Assembly (NCBI GenBank): GCA_944326135.1
Contig: CALVCU010000020.1
Location: 1-63,651 of the forward strand
DNA: 63,651 nucleotides
Source of the DNA: an uncultured Ligilactobacillus sp.
Lineage (GTDB): Bacteria; Bacillota; Bacilli; Lactobacillales; Lactobacillaceae
Direction: 5' to 3'
Shown: piece by piece, positions 47,670 to 59,610 of the stretch
Layout: the number at the start of each line of letters is the position of its first letter
How positions within the stretch are numbered: position 1 is the first letter of the stretch
Position numbers and translations under genes: made by a program
Notes under the pieces: generated by a model
Databases searched by the model: none
Seen by the model: the letters and a program-made list of their open reading frames with translations, nothing else
What the model was told of the DNA's origin: nothing

Positions 47670-48014
47670 ATGGGATTTTGGAAAAGATCAATCCTTGATA
47701 CATTAATTTTCATTGCAGTTGCAGGTTTCTTTCCTAATTTATTTCATGTATCAAATATTTGGATGGCATTTGTTGCAGCTGTAGTAATGGGACTATTAAA
47801 TCGATTTATTAAACCAATTATTGTATTGTTTTCATTGCCAATTACAATTCTTACATTTGGCTTGTTTTATATTTGTATAAATGCGTTTATGTTGCAATTA
47901 GCATCATGGGCTTTAGCACCAGATTTTTATTTTAGTAATTTTGGCAGTGCAATTATTGTTGCTATTATAATAAGTATTGTAAATATGATTGTATCCGATT
48001 ATTTTGAAAATTAG
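47670..48014 (+). CDS. Phage holin family 4-like small membrane protein (YvlD family)
   Basis: Hydrophobic protein of 114 residues with four membrane segments, the signature MGLLNRFIKPIIVLFSLPITILTFGLF and an aromatic N-terminus. It belongs to the YvlD/holin-4 group often next to PspC genes and hprK. Despite the family name there is no phage gene nearby. Function is unknown, possibly in envelope stress. Confidence 0.82.
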   Translation: MGFWKRSILDTLIFIAVAGFFPNLFHVSNIWMAFVAAVVMGLLNRFIKPIIVLFSLPITILTFGLFYICINAFMLQLASWALAPDFYFSNFGSAIIVAIIISIVNMIVSDYFEN

Positions 48015-48061
48015 TTGTATTCAAGTTTATGAAGGGTTTCTTCAGAAATGAGGGATTTAAA

Positions 48062-49000
48062 GTGAGAAATGTAACTGTTAAAGAATTAGTTGATGGTTGT
48101 GACCTGATTGTTTATTCAGGAAAAGAATTTTTAGAGACTAATAAAATTGAAACAGATGATATTTCACGTCCGGGTCTTGAATTAACAGGATATTTTGATT
48201 ATTATCCTCAGAAACGTGTTCAAGTATTTGGAATGACTGAAATTTCATTTTCACAGCGTTTAACAAATGAAAATCAAGACAAGGTAATGCAAAAACTATG
48301 TACAAATGAAACTCCTTGTTTAGTTGTTGCACGAATGTTACCTATACCAGAAAGTATGGCGAAAGCAGCATCTGAAAATCATATTCCAATTTTGAGGACT
48401 AAATCACCAACATCACGGATTGCTTCAAAAATTACATATTTTTTACAAGGACAACTTGCAGAAAGACAATCATTGCATGGTGTTTTAGTGGATATTTATG
48501 GTTTAGGAGTTTTGATAACAGGTGATTCTGGAGTAGGTAAATCAGAAACAGCGTTAGATTTAATTAAAAGAGGTCACCGATTAATTGCAGACGATCGCGT
48601 TGAAGTTTATAAGCAAGATGAAATGACAGTTCATGGCGAACCACCTAAAATTTTACGTCACTTGTTGGAAATTCGTGGAGTTGGAATAATTGATGTAATG
48701 AATTTATATGGTGCTGGAGCAGTACGTTCACATGCTCATATTTCGTTAATTGTTCATTTAGAAAATTGGAGCGAAGATAAGCAATTTGATCGTCTTGGTA
48801 GTGGTGAAGAAAAACAAGAAATTTTAGGTGTAACAATTCCTAAAATTACTATTCCAGTTAAAGTAGGTCGGAACATGGCAATTATTGTTGAAGCTGCTGC
48901 TATGAACTATCGTGCAAAAACAATGGGATATGATGCAACAAAGAAGTTTGATGAAAATTTAAATTCATTAATTAAAGAAAACTCTAATCATAATAGATAA
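48062..49000 (+). CDS. hprK: HPr kinase/phosphorylase
   Basis: Phosphorylates Ser46 of HPr, the signal that turns HPr into the co-repressor of CcpA and slows PTS uptake. I start it at GTG 48062 behind GAGGGA (312 residues, the usual length). An in-frame ATG at 48029 lies upstream of that site. The P-loop is GDSGVGKS (154-161), followed by ADDRVEVY (176-183) and the family signature EIRGVGIIDV (203-212). It links to the CcpA-type sites seen at hpf and gap. lgt follows directly. Confidence 0.95.
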   Translation: MRNVTVKELVDGCDLIVYSGKEFLETNKIETDDISRPGLELTGYFDYYPQKRVQVFGMTEISFSQRLTNENQDKVMQKLCTNETPCLVVARMLPIPESMAKAASENHIPILRTKSPTSRIASKITYFLQGQLAERQSLHGVLVDIYGLGVLITGDSGVGKSETALDLIKRGHRLIADDRVEVYKQDEMTVHGEPPKILRHLLEIRGVGIIDVMNLYGAGAVRSHAHISLIVHLENWSEDKQFDRLGSGEEKQEILGVTIPKITIPVKVGRNMAIIVEAAAMNYRAKTMGYDATKKFDENLNSLIKENSNHNR

Positions 49001-49020
49001 GGTTGAAAAGAGGGTTACTT

Positions 49021-49851
49021 GTGTTTGATACAACCATAGCAATTAATAAAATTGCTTTTAGTATAGGGCCAATTATGGTTCACTGGTACGGAATTATAAT
49101 TGCAATAGGCGTACTATTAGCTGTGATGCTTTCAATAAAAGAAGGAAATAAGCGAGGACTTGATGAGGAAAATATATATGATTTTCTTCTATGGGCATTG
49201 CCAATTTCTATAGTTTGTGCGCGAATTTATTATGTAGTTTTTCAATGGCCATATTATTCGTTACATCCAGAAATGATTTATCGAATTTGGGATGGCGGAA
49301 TTGCAATTTATGGTGGATTAATTGGAGCAGCAATTGTATTAATTATTTTTTGTTATAAACGGCATTTATCGGCTTGGGAGTTTCTAGATATTATTGCACC
49401 AACTGTAATAATGGCTCAAGGAATAGGTAGATGGGGAAACTTTATTAATCAAGAAGCACATGGAAGTGCTACAACATTGAATTTTTTACAAAATACTTTA
49501 CATTTACCTCAATTTATTATTCATCAAATGAATATAAATGGCGTTTATTATCAACCAACATTTTTATATGAATCAGTTTGGGATTTATTAGGATTTGTTT
49601 TATTAATATCTTTAAGACATCGTAAATCCTTGTTTAAGCGTGGTGAAATTTTCTTAACATATGTTATGTGGTATTCATGTGGACGCTTCTTTATTGAGGG
49701 AATGAGGACAGATAGTTTGATGCTTGGACCATTAAGAGTTTCACAATGGCTCTCATTCATTTTGTTTTTCGTTGCTTTAATATTATTTATTATTAGAAGG
49801 TATCATAATAATGAACCTTGGTATTTAGATAAGAATGCTATAAATAAATAA
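49021..49851 (+). CDS. lgt: Prolipoprotein diacylglyceryl transferase
   Basis: Membrane enzyme that transfers diacylglycerol to the lipobox cysteine of lipoproteins. I start it at GTG 49021 after GAAAAGAGGG (276 residues); a TTG 18 bases earlier is in frame but overlaps that site. The signature GRWGNFINQEAHG (136-148) and RYYVVFQWP-type loops with seven membrane segments are present. The hprK-lgt order is typical of Firmicutes. Confidence 0.95.
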   Translation: MFDTTIAINKIAFSIGPIMVHWYGIIIAIGVLLAVMLSIKEGNKRGLDEENIYDFLLWALPISIVCARIYYVVFQWPYYSLHPEMIYRIWDGGIAIYGGLIGAAIVLIIFCYKRHLSAWEFLDIIAPTVIMAQGIGRWGNFINQEAHGSATTLNFLQNTLHLPQFIIHQMNINGVYYQPTFLYESVWDLLGFVLLISLRHRKSLFKRGEIFLTYVMWYSCGRFFIEGMRTDSLMLGPLRVSQWLSFILFFVALILFIIRRYHNNEPWYLDKNAINK

Positions 49852-49868
49852 AAAAAGTTTAATTATAT

Positions 49869-49897
49869 TTACTATAAAAACGCTTTTATTGTAAAAT
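49869..49897 (+). promoter_or_regulatory. Possible pgcA promoter
   Basis: TTACTA (49869-49874), a 17-base spacer and TAAAAT (49892-49897), 29 bases before pgcA. Confidence 0.4.
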
Positions 49898-49926
49898 GAA
49901 AGTGTTAGTTTTAGGAGGGTGATCGT

Positions 49927-51654
49927 ATGAGTTGGGAAGATAATTACCAAACTTGGAAAAATTATCCTGATTTATCATCAGATTTAAAAACAGAATTAGA
50001 TAATTTAGCAAATAATCAAGAAGAATTAGAAGATGCATTTTATGCACCATTAGAATTTGGAACTGCTGGAATGCGTGGAGTAATTGGAGTAGGTATAAAT
50101 AGAATGAATATTTATACTGTTCGTCAAGCGACTGAAGGTTTAGCAACATTTATGGATACCTTGGATGATGAGGTAAAGAATCGAGGAGTAGCAATTAGTT
50201 ATGATTCTCGTCATCATTCTCAAGAATTTGCATTTGATGCTGCACGAGTATTAGGAGCTCATGGAATTCCAACTTTTGTATTTGAAAGTCTACGTCCAAC
50301 ACCTGAACTTTCATTTACAGTACGTCATTTACATACATATGCAGGAATTATGATAACTGCAAGTCATAATCCTAAACAATATAATGGTTATAAAATTTAT
50401 GGCGAAGATGGGGCTCAAATGCCACCTAAAGAGTCTGATTTAATTACAAAATATATCCGTCAAGTTAAAGACTTATTTGATGTTACAGTTGCTGATAAGG
50501 ATTCATTAATTGAAGATGGCACAATGAAAATTATTGGCGATGAAGTTGATCAAGCATATTTAGCTGAAGTTAATAAAGTAACAATAAATCGTGAATTAGT
50601 TGCCGAAGAAGGCAAGTCAATGAAATTGATTTTCACACCATTACATGGAACAGGTGCCATGCTTGGCGAAAAAGCATTGAAGCAAGCTGGATTTGAAAAC
50701 TTTACAATGGTACCAGAACAAGCAATGCCAGATCCTGATTTTTCTACAGTTAAGAAGCCAAATCCTGAAGATCCAGCTGCATTTGACTTAGCAATAAAAT
50801 TGGGAAAAGAACAAGGAGCAGACTTATTAGTTGGGGTTGATCCTGATGCAGATCGTCTCGGAGCAGCAGTACGTCAACCTAATGGTGAATATAAATTATT
50901 AACAGGTAATCAAATCGCAGCATTATTATTAAATTATATTTTAACAGCACATAAAAATGCAGGCACATTACCTGAAAATGCTGCAGCAGTAAAATCAATT
51001 GTTTCAAGTGAGTTTGCAACTAAAGTAGCAAATAATTTTAATGTTAAAATGATAAATGTATTAACTGGCTTTAAATTTATTGCAGAACAAATTAAAAACT
51101 TTAATCAAGATCATTCTCATACTTTTATGTTTGGATTTGAAGAAAGTTATGGATATCTAATTCGTCCATTTGTACGTGATAAAGATGCAATTCAATCAAC
51201 GGTTATGCTTGCAGAAGTTGCTGCTTTTTATAAGAAACAAGGTATGACTTTATACGATGGGTTGCAAGAATTATTTGAAAAATATGGTTACTTTGCAGAA
51301 AAGACATTATCATTAACATTTGATGGTGTAAATGGTGCACAAGAAATTAGTGATTTGATGACTAAATTCCGTGAAGAAGCACCAGAACAATTTGCAGGTT
51401 TTAAAGTTAGTGCACTTGAAGATTTTGAAAAGTCTACAAAAACATTGATTGATGGTAAGACTGAAAAAATTAATTTGCCAAAATCAAATGTACTTAAGTA
51501 TATTTTAGAAGATGGAACTTGGATTGCAGTCCGTCCTTCAGGAACTGAACCTAAGATTAAGTTCTATATTGGAACACAAGCAGACACACAGGATGAAGCA
51601 ATTGAAAAACGTGATCAATTTGAAGCAACTGTGATGGCTTTTGTAAAGGGCTAA
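49927..51654 (+). CDS. pgcA: Phosphoglucomutase (alpha-D-phosphohexomutase family)
   Basis: Interconverts glucose 1- and 6-phosphate, feeding UDP-glucose for glycolipids and wall polymers. The 575-residue protein has the phosphoserine loop TASHNPKQYNGYK, the metal loop DPDADRLG, the sugar loop GFEESYGYL and the phosphate site RPSGTEPKIKFY. The ribosome site is TAGGAGGGTGA. It has its own promoter and a terminator after it. Confidence 0.95.
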   Translation: MSWEDNYQTWKNYPDLSSDLKTELDNLANNQEELEDAFYAPLEFGTAGMRGVIGVGINRMNIYTVRQATEGLATFMDTLDDEVKNRGVAISYDSRHHSQEFAFDAARVLGAHGIPTFVFESLRPTPELSFTVRHLHTYAGIMITASHNPKQYNGYKIYGEDGAQMPPKESDLITKYIRQVKDLFDVTVADKDSLIEDGTMKIIGDEVDQAYLAEVNKVTINRELVAEEGKSMKLIFTPLHGTGAMLGEKALKQAGFENFTMVPEQAMPDPDFSTVKKPNPEDPAAFDLAIKLGKEQGADLLVGVDPDADRLGAAVRQPNGEYKLLTGNQIAALLLNYILTAHKNAGTLPENAAAVKSIVSSEFATKVANNFNVKMINVLTGFKFIAEQIKNFNQDHSHTFMFGFEESYGYLIRPFVRDKDAIQSTVMLAEVAAFYKKQGMTLYDGLQELFEKYGYFAEKTLSLTFDGVNGAQEISDLMTKFREEAPEQFAGFKVSALEDFEKSTKTLIDGKTEKINLPKSNVLKYILEDGTWIAVRPSGTEPKIKFYIGTQADTQDEAIEKRDQFEATVMAFVKG

Positions 51655-51677
51655 GATATTAAAAAGTTAATAATAAT

Positions 51678-51708
51678 AAAAAGAGGTTGTAGTTAATGGC
51701 CTCTTTTT
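51678..51708 (+). terminator. Terminator after pgcA
   Basis: AAAAAGAGG (51678-51686) pairs with CCTCTTTTT (51700-51708) around a 13-base loop that could pair further. Confidence 0.7.
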
Positions 51709-51737
51709 ATTTACATTTATATAAATAGAACAAAGAT

Positions 51738-51768
51738 TTATACGAAAATACGTTCGATGTGCTAGAAT
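51738..51768 (+). promoter_or_regulatory. uvrB promoter with LexA (DinR) box
   Basis: CGAAAATACGTTCG (51743-51756) differs by one base from the Gram-positive SOS box CGAACN4GTTCG. It sits directly upstream of an extended -10, TGC-TAGAAT (51760-51768). A poor TTATAC at 51738 may be the -35. Occupied LexA would cover the promoter. Confidence 0.8.
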
Positions 51769-51805
51769 GTTTATGATTAAGCTTAAAGAGAAAGGAGTGT
51801 TTTTG

Positions 51806-53797
51806 ATGATAGAAAAACAAGTTGATAAAAAGTTTGATCTTGTTGCTCCATATAAACCAACAGGAGATCAGCCTAAAGCGATAAAAGAATTATCAGATGG
51901 ATTAAAAAAGGGAGAAAAATCTCAAATTTTATTAGGAGCAACAGGTACAGGTAAAACGTTTACTATTGCAAATGTTATTAAAAATAATAATAAGCCAACA
52001 TTAGTTTTGGCTCATAATAAAACTTTAGCAGGGCAATTATATGGAGAATTAAAAGAGTTTTTCCCACATAATGCAGTAGAATATTTTGTTAGTTACTATG
52101 ATTTTTACCAACCTGAAGCATACGTACCATCTAGTGATACGTATATTGAAAAAGATTCAAGTATTAATGATGAAATAGATAAATTGCGGCATTCAGCTAC
52201 AAGTGCATTACTTGAAAGAAATGATGTAATAGTAGTTGCTTCAGTATCATCAATATTTGGATTGGGTAGTCCTTTTGAATATCAGAAACATACAATCTCA
52301 TTACGTGTGGGACAAGAAATTAACCGAGATGAATTATTAAAAAATTTAGTAGATATTCAATATGATCGAAATGATATAGATTTTCAACGTGGAAGATTCA
52401 GAGTACATGGGGATATTGTTGAGATTTTCCCTGCTGCACATGATGAACGAGCATTAAGAATTGAATTTTTTGGTGATGAAATAGATCGTATACGTGAAAT
52501 TGATCCACTGACTGGCCAAGTATTTGGTGATCGAAAGCATGTTGCGATTTTCCCAGCAACTCACTTTATGACAAATGATGAACAATTAAAACATGCAATT
52601 AAGAGTATTGAATCAGAATTAGATAAGCGCACGAAAGAATTGCATAAAGAAGGTAAATTACTAGAAGAACAACGATTAAAACAACGAACTACATATGACA
52701 TTGAAATGCTTAAAGAGATGGGATATACGAATGGTATTGAAAATTATTCACGTCATATGGATGGAAGAAAAGCTGGTGAACCACCATACACATTACTAGA
52801 TTTCTTCCCCAAAGATTTTTTAATTGTTGTAGATGAATCACATGTAACAATGCCACAAGTACGTGGAATGTACAATGCCGATATTTCTAGAAAGCAAATG
52901 CTAGTTGATTATGGATTCAGGTTACCTAGTGCTTTAGATAATCGCCCATTAAAATTAGCTGAGTTTGAAAAACATGTGCATCAAATTATTTATATGTCAG
53001 CAACCCCTGGCCCTTACGAAAAAGATCAAACAAACCATATTGTTGAACAAATTATTCGACCTACTGGATTACTAGATCCAACAATAGAAGTTCGACCAGT
53101 TATGGGGCAAATGGATGACTTAGTTGGTGAAATTAACAAGCGTGTAGAGCGACATGAAAGAGTTTTTGTAACAATCTTAACGAAGAAGATGGCTGAAGAT
53201 TTAACTGATTACTTTAAAGAATTGGGGATTAAGGTAAAGTATTTGCATTCAGATATTAAAACTTTAGAGCGGACGCAAATTATTCGAGACTTAAGATTAG
53301 GAAAATTCGATGTTTTAGTTGGAATTAATTTACTTCGTGAAGGAATTGATGTTCCTGAAGTATCTTTAGTTGCTATCCTTGATGCAGATAAGGAAGGATT
53401 TTTAAGAAATGAGCGTTCCTTAATTCAGACAATTGGACGAGCTGCTCGAAATGCTAATGGTCATGTAATAATGTATGCAGATGAAATTACAGATTCAATG
53501 CAAAAGGCAATTGATGAAACTAAAAGACGGCGAAAAATTCAAGAAGAATACAATAAAAAGCATCACATTGTTCCGAAAACAATTCAAAAAGACATTCGTG
53601 CAGAAATTAAAGCTACTGAAAATGATGAACAAACAGACAATACAAATATAGATTTTGAAAAGATGAATAAAGCTGAAAAACAAGAAATGATAAAACGTCT
53701 AAAAGAACAAATGAATCAAGCATCAAAAGATTTAAACTTCGAAGAAGCAGCATCTTTACGTGATATAATTTTAGAATTACAAGCACAAATAAGTTAG
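51806..53797 (+). CDS. uvrB: Excinuclease ABC subunit B
   Basis: DNA-loading helicase-like subunit of nucleotide excision repair. The ATG at 51806 follows AAAGGAGTG, giving 663 residues; in-frame upstream ATGs lie in the promoter. Walker A is [10 protein letters not shown], the beta-hairpin [10 protein letters not shown] inserts into damaged DNA, and the C-terminal UVR domain (about 620-660) binds UvrC. uvrA follows after 12 bases. Confidence 0.97.
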   Translation: MIEKQVDKKFDLVAPYKPTGDQPKAIKELSDGLKKGEKSQILLGATGTGKTFTIANVIKNNNKPTLVLAHNKTLAGQLYGELKEFFPHNAVEYFVSYYDFYQPEAYVPSSDTYIEKDSSINDEIDKLRHSATSALLERNDVIVVASVSSIFGLGSPFEYQKHTISLRVGQEINRDELLKNLVDIQYDRNDIDFQRGRFRVHGDIVEIFPAAHDERALRIEFFGDEIDRIREIDPLTGQVFGDRKHVAIFPATHFMTNDEQLKHAIKSIESELDKRTKELHKEGKLLEEQRLKQRTTYDIEMLKEMGYTNGIENYSRHMDGRKAGEPPYTLLDFFPKDFLIVVDESHVTMPQVRGMYNADISRKQMLVDYGFRLPSALDNRPLKLAEFEKHVHQIIYMSATPGPYEKDQTNHIVEQIIRPTGLLDPTIEVRPVMGQMDDLVGEINKRVERHERVFVTILTKKMAEDLTDYFKELGIKVKYLHSDIKTLERTQIIRDLRLGKFDVLVGINLLREGIDVPEVSLVAILDADKEGFLRNERSLIQTIGRAARNANGHVIMYADEITDSMQKAIDETKRRRKIQEEYNKKHHIVPKTIQKDIRAEIKATENDEQTDNTNIDFEKMNKAEKQEMIKRLKEQMNQASKDLNFEEAASLRDIILELQAQIS

Positions 53798-53809
53798 GAG
53801 GTAGATAAA

Positions 53810-56638
53810 TTGGTTCAAAATAAAATTGAAATTCATGGGGCACGTGCACATAATTTAAAAAATATAGATGTAACAATACCTAAAAATAAACTTGTTGTTA
53901 TTACTGGATTATCTGGTTCTGGAAAGAGTTCATTGGCGTTTGATACTTTATATGCAGAAGGACAAAGACGTTATGTAGAAAGTTTATCATCATATGCACG
54001 ACAATTTTTAGGACAAATGGAAAAGCCTGATGTTGATTCGATTGAAGGACTTTCGCCAGCAATTTCAATTAATCAAAAAACAACTTCAAATAATCCAAGG
54101 TCAACAGTCGGTACAGTTACAGAAATAACTGATTATTTAAGATTGTTATGGGCCCGAATTGGAGTACCAATTTGTCCTAATGATGGTCATAAAATTACAA
54201 GCCAATCGCCTCAACAAATTGTGGATCGAATATTAAAACTTGAAGATCGAACAAGAATTCAAATTTTAGCACCAGTAGTTCAAAATAAAAAAGGTCAACA
54301 TAAAGAAATATTTAAAAAGATTCAACGTGAAGGTTTCGTTCGAATGATTGTTGATGGAGAACAACATGAGATTAGTGATGAAATTGAGTTAGATAAAAAT
54401 AAAAAACATTCTATATCTATTGTTGTAGATCGGATTATTATCAAAGAAGGAATTCGATCACGTTTATTTGATTCAGTGGAAGCAGCATTAAAATTGACAA
54501 ATGGCTATGTTTCAGTAGATGTGATAGATGGTAAAACATTACAGTTTTCTGAAAAATTAGCATGTCCATATTGTGGATTTTCGATTAAAGAACTTGAACC
54601 TAGACTTTTTTCATTTAACGCACCTTTTGGAGCTTGCCCGGATTGTGATGGATTAGGAGAAAAGATTGAAGTAGATCCAGATTTAATAATTCCAGATAAA
54701 AATAAGTCTATACAAGAAGGTGCAATTGTTCCATGGAGAGCTGAAAGTTCAAAATATTATTACTCTTTACTAGAACAATTTTGTATTCTTAATAAGATTG
54801 ATATTACAAAACCATATAAAAAATTAACTAAGAAACAGCAGGAAAAATTATTATATGGTGATGCTTCAAAAGAATTTCATTTTAATTTAAAAAGTGAATT
54901 TGGGAAAGTAAGAACTGTTGATATGAAATTTGAAGGAGTAATTCCAAATATTGAGAGAAGATATCGTGACACTTCAAGTGCTTTCAATCGAAATATTTTA
55001 CGGCGGTTTATGACTAGTCAAATTTGTAAAATGTGCCATGGATATCGCCTAAATCAGCAGGCATTAGCGGTGAAAATTAATGGCATGCATATTGGGGAAG
55101 TTTCAGATTTACCAGTTGATCAATTAGTTGATTTTTTTGATAATTTAACATTTACTGAACAAAAGAAACAAATTGCTGAACCAATCATTAAGGAACTTCA
55201 TGATCGGCTCACATTTTTAAAAAATGTTGGATTAGATTATTTAACATTGTCTCGTTCTGCACGCACTCTTTCTGGTGGAGAAGCTCAACGAATTCGATTA
55301 GCTACACAAATTGGTTCTAATTTATCGGGGATAATTTATGTTTTAGATGAGCCATCAATTGGACTACACCAACGTGATAATGATCGTTTAATAGAATCAT
55401 TAAAAAAGATGCGTGATTTAGGGAATACATTGATTGTTGTTGAACATGATGAAGACACAATGAAAGCTGCAGATTATTTGATTGATATTGGCCCGGGTGC
55501 AGGAGCGAATGGTGGACATATAATGGCCGCAGGAACTCCAAAACAAGTTATGCGAAATAAAAATTCACTCACAGGTCAGTATCTATCAGGGAAAAAGATA
55601 ATCCCTACACCTTCTGAACGTCGGTTGGGAAATGGAAAAAGTATTAAATTATTTGGGGTTAGTGAAAATAATTTAAAAAATATTAATGTAGAATTTCCTT
55701 TAGGTAAATTTATTGCAGTAACTGGAGTTTCTGGATCTGGAAAATCTACTTTAGTTAATCAAGTATTAGAAAGAATTTTAGCTCAAAAACTAAACAATAA
55801 TACGACAGATCGTCCGGGAAGATATCAAAAAATTACTGGAATAAAAAATTTAGATAAGGTAATTAATATTGATCAATCTCCTATTGGACGTACCCCAAGA
55901 AGTAATCCAGCTACCTATACTGGAGTTTTTGATGATATCAGAGGATTGTTTGCACAAACAAATCAAGCGAAAATCAGAGGATATAATAAAGGACGTTTTA
56001 GTTTTAATGTTAAAGGTGGCAGATGTGAAACATGTAAAGGCGATGGCATTATTAAAATTGAAATGAATTTCTTGCCAGATATTTACGTTGATTGTGAGGT
56101 TTGTCATGGTTCTAGGTTTAATTCAGAAACTTTAGAGATTGAATATAAGGGGAAAAACATTGCCGAAGTATTAAAAATGACAGTTGATGAGGCTTTGAAA
56201 TTCTTTGATGCAATTCCTAAAATTAGACGTAAACTTCAAACAATTTCAGATGTTGGATTAGGTTATGTTCAATTAGGACAATCGGCAACAACATTATCAG
56301 GTGGAGAAGCTCAAAGAATGAAATTGGCTTCAGAATTGCATAAAAAGGCCACGGGAAAAACTTTATATATACTAGATGAACCTACAACTGGATTACATGC
56401 AGATGATATAAATAGGTTATTAAAGGTGTTACAACGTTTAGTTGATAAAGGTAATACAGTATTAGTAATTGAACATAATTTAGATGTTATAAAAAATGCA
56501 GATCATATAATTGATTTAGGCCCAGAAGGTGGAGAAAATGGTGGGAATGTTGTAGTAACAGGTACGCCAGAAGAAGTTGCTTTATGTAAAGAAAGTTATA
56601 CTGGTCAATATTTAAAACAATTATTAAATAAGCAATAG
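53810..56638 (+). CDS. uvrA: Excinuclease ABC subunit A
   Basis: Damage-recognition ATPase dimer of nucleotide excision repair. In 942 residues it has two ABC modules ([12 protein letters not shown] and [23 protein letters not shown] and [12 protein letters not shown]) and zinc fingers (CPYCGF/CPDCDG and [14 protein letters not shown]). The start is TTG after TTAGGAGG. It shares the SOS-controlled promoter with uvrB. Confidence 0.97.
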   Translation: MVQNKIEIHGARAHNLKNIDVTIPKNKLVVITGLSGSGKSSLAFDTLYAEGQRRYVESLSSYARQFLGQMEKPDVDSIEGLSPAISINQKTTSNNPRSTVGTVTEITDYLRLLWARIGVPICPNDGHKITSQSPQQIVDRILKLEDRTRIQILAPVVQNKKGQHKEIFKKIQREGFVRMIVDGEQHEISDEIELDKNKKHSISIVVDRIIIKEGIRSRLFDSVEAALKLTNGYVSVDVIDGKTLQFSEKLACPYCGFSIKELEPRLFSFNAPFGACPDCDGLGEKIEVDPDLIIPDKNKSIQEGAIVPWRAESSKYYYSLLEQFCILNKIDITKPYKKLTKKQQEKLLYGDASKEFHFNLKSEFGKVRTVDMKFEGVIPNIERRYRDTSSAFNRNILRRFMTSQICKMCHGYRLNQQALAVKINGMHIGEVSDLPVDQLVDFFDNLTFTEQKKQIAEPIIKELHDRLTFLKNVGLDYLTLSRSARTLSGGEAQRIRLATQIGSNLSGIIYVLDEPSIGLHQRDNDRLIESLKKMRDLGNTLIVVEHDEDTMKAADYLIDIGPGAGANGGHIMAAGTPKQVMRNKNSLTGQYLSGKKIIPTPSERRLGNGKSIKLFGVSENNLKNINVEFPLGKFIAVTGVSGSGKSTLVNQVLERILAQKLNNNTTDRPGRYQKITGIKNLDKVINIDQSPIGRTPRSNPATYTGVFDDIRGLFAQTNQAKIRGYNKGRFSFNVKGGRCETCKGDGIIKIEMNFLPDIYVDCEVCHGSRFNSETLEIEYKGKNIAEVLKMTVDEALKFFDAIPKIRRKLQTISDVGLGYVQLGQSATTLSGGEAQRMKLASELHKKATGKTLYILDEPTTGLHADDINRLLKVLQRLVDKGNTVLVIEHNLDVIKNADHIIDLGPEGGENGGNVVVTGTPEEVALCKESYTGQYLKQLLNKQ

Positions 56639-56722
56639 CAACATATGATAATATGAAATATATAAGTAATGGAATTTAATAATTTAGTATAGCAGATATA
56701 TTGAGGTGAGGGAGGAAATTAC

Positions 56723-57607
56723 ATGAATGAACCTTATGAATTAGTAATTGTTACCGGAATGAGTGGTGCTGGGAAAACAGTTGCAATGCAAAGTTTTGAA
56801 GATTTAGGTTATTTTTGTGTTGATAATATGCCACCAAAATTATTGCCTAAACTCTGGGAATTAGTAATGGGAACTGGGAAAATTCATAAAGTTGCATTAG
56901 TAATTGATTTACGTGCACGTAATTTTTATGATGAAATAAATGAGATTTTACCCAAACTACAAAAGCAGCATGTAATTAAGACTAGAATTTTATTTTTAGA
57001 TGCCTCAGATGAAGAATTGGTTGCACGATACAAGGAAACTAGAAGATCACATCCATTATCACGTGATAGTCGACCTTTAGAGGGAATAAAATGCGAGCGC
57101 AAGCTTCTAGCTGATATAAAATCTCAAGCACAATTAGTAGTGGATACAACAAATATTTCACCACGGAAATTACGTGAAGAAATATTTCACAATTTTGAAA
57201 CAAATAGTGACTATCCATTTAGAATCGATGTAATGTCATTTGGATTTAAATATGGATTGCCAATCGATGCTGATATTGTTATGGATGTGCGATTTCTACC
57301 TAATCCATACTATATTCCAGAACTTCGAGACAAGACCGGATTAGATAAAGTAGTATATGATTATGTGATGAATTCTAAAGACACAGAAGCTTTTGTTAAG
57401 CAATTTAAAGGATTACTAAAGACAGTAATTCCAGGTTATATCAAAGAAGGAAAAACTAATGTTGTGATTGCAATTGGCTGCACTGGCGGACAACATCGAT
57501 CAGTTGCATTAACAGAACGAATTGGCAATTATTTGAAAAAAGATTATCAAGTGTCAATCTCACATCGTGATATAAATCGAAGAAAGGAGACAGTTAATCG
57601 CTCATGA
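56723..57607 (+). CDS. rapZ: RNase adapter protein RapZ-like (YvcJ)
   Basis: P-loop nucleotide-binding protein of 294 residues with GMSGAGKT (12-19), DNMP and the C-terminal [15 protein letters not shown] motif. In E. coli RapZ directs RNase E to a small RNA controlling amino-sugar synthesis. In Firmicutes, YvcJ is linked to competence and its target is unclear. It overlaps yvcK by four bases and begins the conserved rapZ-yvcK-whiA trio. Confidence 0.93.
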   Translation: MNEPYELVIVTGMSGAGKTVAMQSFEDLGYFCVDNMPPKLLPKLWELVMGTGKIHKVALVIDLRARNFYDEINEILPKLQKQHVIKTRILFLDASDEELVARYKETRRSHPLSRDSRPLEGIKCERKLLADIKSQAQLVVDTTNISPRKLREEIFHNFETNSDYPFRIDVMSFGFKYGLPIDADIVMDVRFLPNPYYIPELRDKTGLDKVVYDYVMNSKDTEAFVKQFKGLLKTVIPGYIKEGKTNVVIAIGCTGGQHRSVALTERIGNYLKKDYQVSISHRDINRRKETVNRS

Positions 57608-58596
57608 GTAGATTACGACCAAAAATAGTAATGATTGGTGGCGGAACAGGATTACCAGTAATTTTAAAGGGATTACGTAAACAAAATGTAGACATCACTG
57701 CTGTCGTTACAGTCGCAGATGATGGTGGATCATCAGGAATTATTCGTGATTATATTAATGTTGTTCCACCAGGCGATATTCGGAACACAATGGTCGCTCT
57801 TTCAAATATTCCAGAGTTAAGAAAAGAAATTTTTCAATATCGTTTTAAAACTGATGATCAATTTTTCTCTGGACATGCGATAGGTAATTTGATAATTGCT
57901 GCTCTATCAGAAATGAATAATGATAATATTTTTGAAGCAGTCCAGCAGTTGTCAAAAATGATGGATGTACAAGGACATGTGTATCCAGCATCTAACATTC
58001 CTTTAATTTTAAATGCTAAATTTAGTGATGGGACACAACTCGCAGGTGAGTCAGAAATTTCTGCTGCAGGTAAAACGATAAAAGAAGTCTGGGTAACAGC
58101 AATTGATGATACTAAACCTAAAGCGGTACCTGAAGTCATAGATGCTATTTTAGATGCAGATCAGATTGTATTAGGACCTGGTAGCTTATTTACAAGTATT
58201 TTGCCTAATTTGATGATTAGTAATGTTGGACAAGCAGTTTTACAAAGTAAAGCCGAGGTTGTATATATTTGTAATATAATGACTCAAAAAGGTGAAACAG
58301 AACGTTTTACTGATGCTCAACACGTAAAAGTTTTACACCGCCATTTACATCAGAAATTTATTAATACAGTTTTAGTTAATACTGAACCAGTTCCAGCTGA
58401 TTATATGGATCGACAAAAATATGATGAGTATTTATATCAAGTTAAACATGATTTTAAAGGCCTTAGAGCAGAGGGCTGCCGAGTTATTTCTGATAACTTT
58501 TTAAAATTAAAAGATCATGGTGTATTTCATAATGGAAATCGAGTGGTTGAAGAATTAATGCAATTAATTGGACGACCAAATTCTTGGATTGATTAA
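57604..58596 (+). CDS. yvcK: Gluconeogenesis factor YvcK (GlmR)
   Basis: Binds UDP-sugars and in Bacillus (GlmR) stimulates GlmS to direct carbon into cell-wall precursors. The 330-residue protein has the CofD/YvcK-fold signature [26 protein letters not shown] and PPGDIRN. It is translationally coupled to rapZ and precedes whiA by 24 bases. Confidence 0.93.
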   Translation: MSRLRPKIVMIGGGTGLPVILKGLRKQNVDITAVVTVADDGGSSGIIRDYINVVPPGDIRNTMVALSNIPELRKEIFQYRFKTDDQFFSGHAIGNLIIAALSEMNNDNIFEAVQQLSKMMDVQGHVYPASNIPLILNAKFSDGTQLAGESEISAAGKTIKEVWVTAIDDTKPKAVPEVIDAILDADQIVLGPGSLFTSILPNLMISNVGQAVLQSKAEVVYICNIMTQKGETERFTDAQHVKVLHRHLHQKFINTVLVNTEPVPADYMDRQKYDEYLYQVKHDFKGLRAEGCRVISDNFLKLKDHGVFHNGNRVVEELMQLIGRPNSWID

Positions 58597-58620
58597 TTCA
58601 AAAAGAAGGGATAGATTGCA

Positions 58621-59559
58621 TTGTCTTATGCAAGTGATGTAAAAAAAGAACTAACAATGCTTGAAGTTCATGATGAAGGAAATGGAAAAGCAGAATTAAT
58701 GGCACTTCTTCGAATGAATGGATCTTTAAGTATTGAACACCATCATTTTGTATTATCAGTACAAACTGAAAATCCTGCAACTGCACGTAGAATATATAAG
58801 TTATTAAAACAATTTTATAATATTGAAAGTGAACTTTTAGTTAGGCGCAAAATGAAATTGAAGAAAAATAATTTATATATTGTAAAATTAAGACATGATA
58901 GTGAAAAGGTATTAAATGATTTAAATATTTTAGAAGGTTTTCAAATACAACAAACCGTTCCTTTAAATTTTTTAGATAATGATTTAAAAGTACGTTCATA
59001 TTTAAGAGGTGCTTTTTTAGCAACAGGGTCTGTGAATAATCCAGAAACAGGACGATATCATTTGGAAATTTATTCATTATATGAAGAACATAATGACACT
59101 ATTTGTGAAATGTTGAATCGTTATCATCTTAATGCTAGGAAAACGCAGCGTCGAAGTGGATATATCACATATTTAAAAGAAGCTGAAAAAATTGCTGATT
59201 TTTTATCTTTAATTGGTGCAACGAATTCAATGTTGAAGTTTGAAGATATTAGAATTGTCCGTGATATGAGAAATTCAGTTAATAGGATTGTTAATTGCGA
59301 AACTGCAAATTTAAATAAAGTTGCAGATGCAGCTAATAAGCAAATAGAAAATATTAAATATTTAGATGAACACTTAGGCTTAGATAAAATTCCAAGTAAA
59401 TTGCAAGAAGTTGCATTGGTTAGAGTAGCTCATCCTGAATTAAGTTTGAAAGAATTGGGAGAGTTAGTACCAGGAGGGCCCATTTCTAAATCTGGAATAA
59501 ATCATCGACTTAGAAAAATAAATGAAATGGCTGAAAAAGTACGTCAAGGTGGTAAATAA
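58621..59559 (+). CDS. whiA: DNA-binding protein WhiA
   Basis: Nucleoid-associated regulator affecting cell division and chromosome segregation in Firmicutes. It has 312 residues: an N-terminal LAGLIDADG-endonuclease-like fold (about 1-220) and a C-terminal helix-turn-helix ([20 protein letters not shown], about 275-294). The start is TTG after AAGGGA and gives the canonical [13 protein letters not shown] strong terminator follows. Confidence 0.95.
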   Translation: MSYASDVKKELTMLEVHDEGNGKAELMALLRMNGSLSIEHHHFVLSVQTENPATARRIYKLLKQFYNIESELLVRRKMKLKKNNLYIVKLRHDSEKVLNDLNILEGFQIQQTVPLNFLDNDLKVRSYLRGAFLATGSVNNPETGRYHLEIYSLYEEHNDTICEMLNRYHLNARKTQRRSGYITYLKEAEKIADFLSLIGATNSMLKFEDIRIVRDMRNSVNRIVNCETANLNKVADAANKQIENIKYLDEHLGLDKIPSKLQEVALVRVAHPELSLKELGELVPGGPISKSGINHRLRKINEMAEKVRQGGK

Positions 59560-59563
59560 AAAA

Positions 59564-59597
59564 ACATCAAATCGATTATTCGATTTGATGTTTTTTT
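59564..59597. terminator. Bidirectional terminator between whiA and clpP
   Basis: ACATCAAATCG (59564-59574) pairs perfectly with CGATTTGATGT (59581-59591) around ATTATT, with A and T tracts. The genes converge here. Confidence 0.92.
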
Positions 59598-59610
59598 ATG
59601 TTTTCAAGTA

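Noticed and set aside
47670-48014. Holin family name suggesting a prophage remnant
   Set aside because: No phage gene is nearby. The gene sits in the usual PspC-hprK context and matches the chromosomal YvlD type.
49870-49888. cre-like AAAAACGCTTTTA before pgcA
   Set aside because: Two mismatches at fixed cre positions (G and the final C); it looks like chance in an A/T-rich spacer.
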